Assembly: GCA_018873245.2 (NCBI GenBank)
Contig: JAEMBT020000018.1
Span: forward strand, 26,001 to 90,000
Length of the DNA stretch: 64,000 bases
From: Archegozetes longisetosus
Taxonomy: Eukaryota > Arthropoda > Arachnida > Sarcoptiformes > Trhypochthoniidae
Direction of reading: 5' to 3'
The notes below the pieces were generated by a model. It was given only the letters and a program-made list of their open reading frames with translations, searched no databases and had not been told where the DNA came from. This document shows, piece after piece, positions 63,640-64,000 of this stretch; the first letter of the stretch is position 1, and the number at the start of each line of letters is the position of its first letter. Made by a program: the position numbers and the translations under genes.

Positions 63640-64000
63640 TATTATTTCTATTCTTTCAAATTTTTGATTTAATATTTGCAAATAACACTAAATAATAGTT
63701 CAAGAAATTGTTTAAATGAGACCTTTTGAGTGTTAAAGCATTACTAACAAGTTCTGCAATAGTTGGCTTCAAATTCATCAAATATTTAAGTAGTTTGACA
63801 CTTAAAATGAATCATTGATCCCTTTAATAGATGTCATGCTTTATGACAGTTTCATTGACTTTATACACATCTCAATTATATTCTGAATTTCAGTTTCTAT
63901 TCAATTCTCTTAAAAAGAATTCTCATTTCTATTCGGTTTCATTTAACTGATACAATACTATTAAAAATTTGATTACATAATTGATTATTTATCTGTTTTT
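63640..64000. other. AT-rich end of window
   Basis: No feature seen. Confidence 0.3.

Overview
This is an AT-rich, invertebrate-type nuclear DNA window. It has short GT-AG introns, Tc1/pogo/MULE/ISXO2-type transposases, a Ty3/Gypsy element, Polintons and IAP genes. The mix fits an arthropod, perhaps a chelicerate, but no single-copy host gene settles the species. Nearly all recognisable coding sequence is mobile or virus-derived, and most of it is broken.

Layout. 1-6.6 kb: MITEs, an internally deleted pogo/Tigger element, a Tc1 element with IR/DR ends (dead transposase) and a second TA-flanked element with an intron-containing transposase remnant. 6.7-12.5 kb: half of a Polinton (PLA2-like protein, integrase, protein-primed DNA polymerase B), all decayed. 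12.5-15 kb: a foldback element built of a short repeated octamer, a tRNA-derived SINE and a probable solo LTR inserted in a tandem repeat. 15-21 kb: ISXO2-type transposase, then a second Polinton-like lineage on the minus strand in the order PolB, IAP (BIR-BIR-RING), packaging-type ATPase. 21.4-22.1 kb: a plausible intact two-exon small gene. 22.4-27.5 kb: foldback elements, MITEs and LTR-like sequence. 27.7-35.4 kb: a Ty3/Gypsy element on the minus strand, gag to integrase largely readable. 36.6-44.9 kb: a nearly complete Polinton with ~360-bp terminal inverted repeats and the structural module (ATPase, fibre-like, penton, double-jelly-roll capsid, membrane/core-like protein, adenain-type protease), but with the polymerase reduced to its last ~60 codons. 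45-49.6 kb: a small coiled-coil gene whose start codon is split by an intron, a heat-shock-like promoter module, a MULE fragment and more heat-shock-like elements. 50-64 kb: palindromic MITEs, a second IAP fragment followed by a second ATPase fragment, ISXO2 and Tc1-like transposases, a nested palindrome with a Tigger helix-turn-helix, a GAC/AAC microsatellite and a zinc-finger ORF.

How the parts relate. The two Polinton copies of the first family complement each other: copy A keeps polymerase and integrase, copy B keeps capsid genes and termini. The most interesting signal is the repeated IAP-ATPase pair. It occurs at two loci in the same order and orientation, once directly downstream of a PolB gene, and suggests a Polinton/adintovirus-like lineage that carries an apoptosis inhibitor. 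All coordinates and motif calls were read by eye. No database search was possible.
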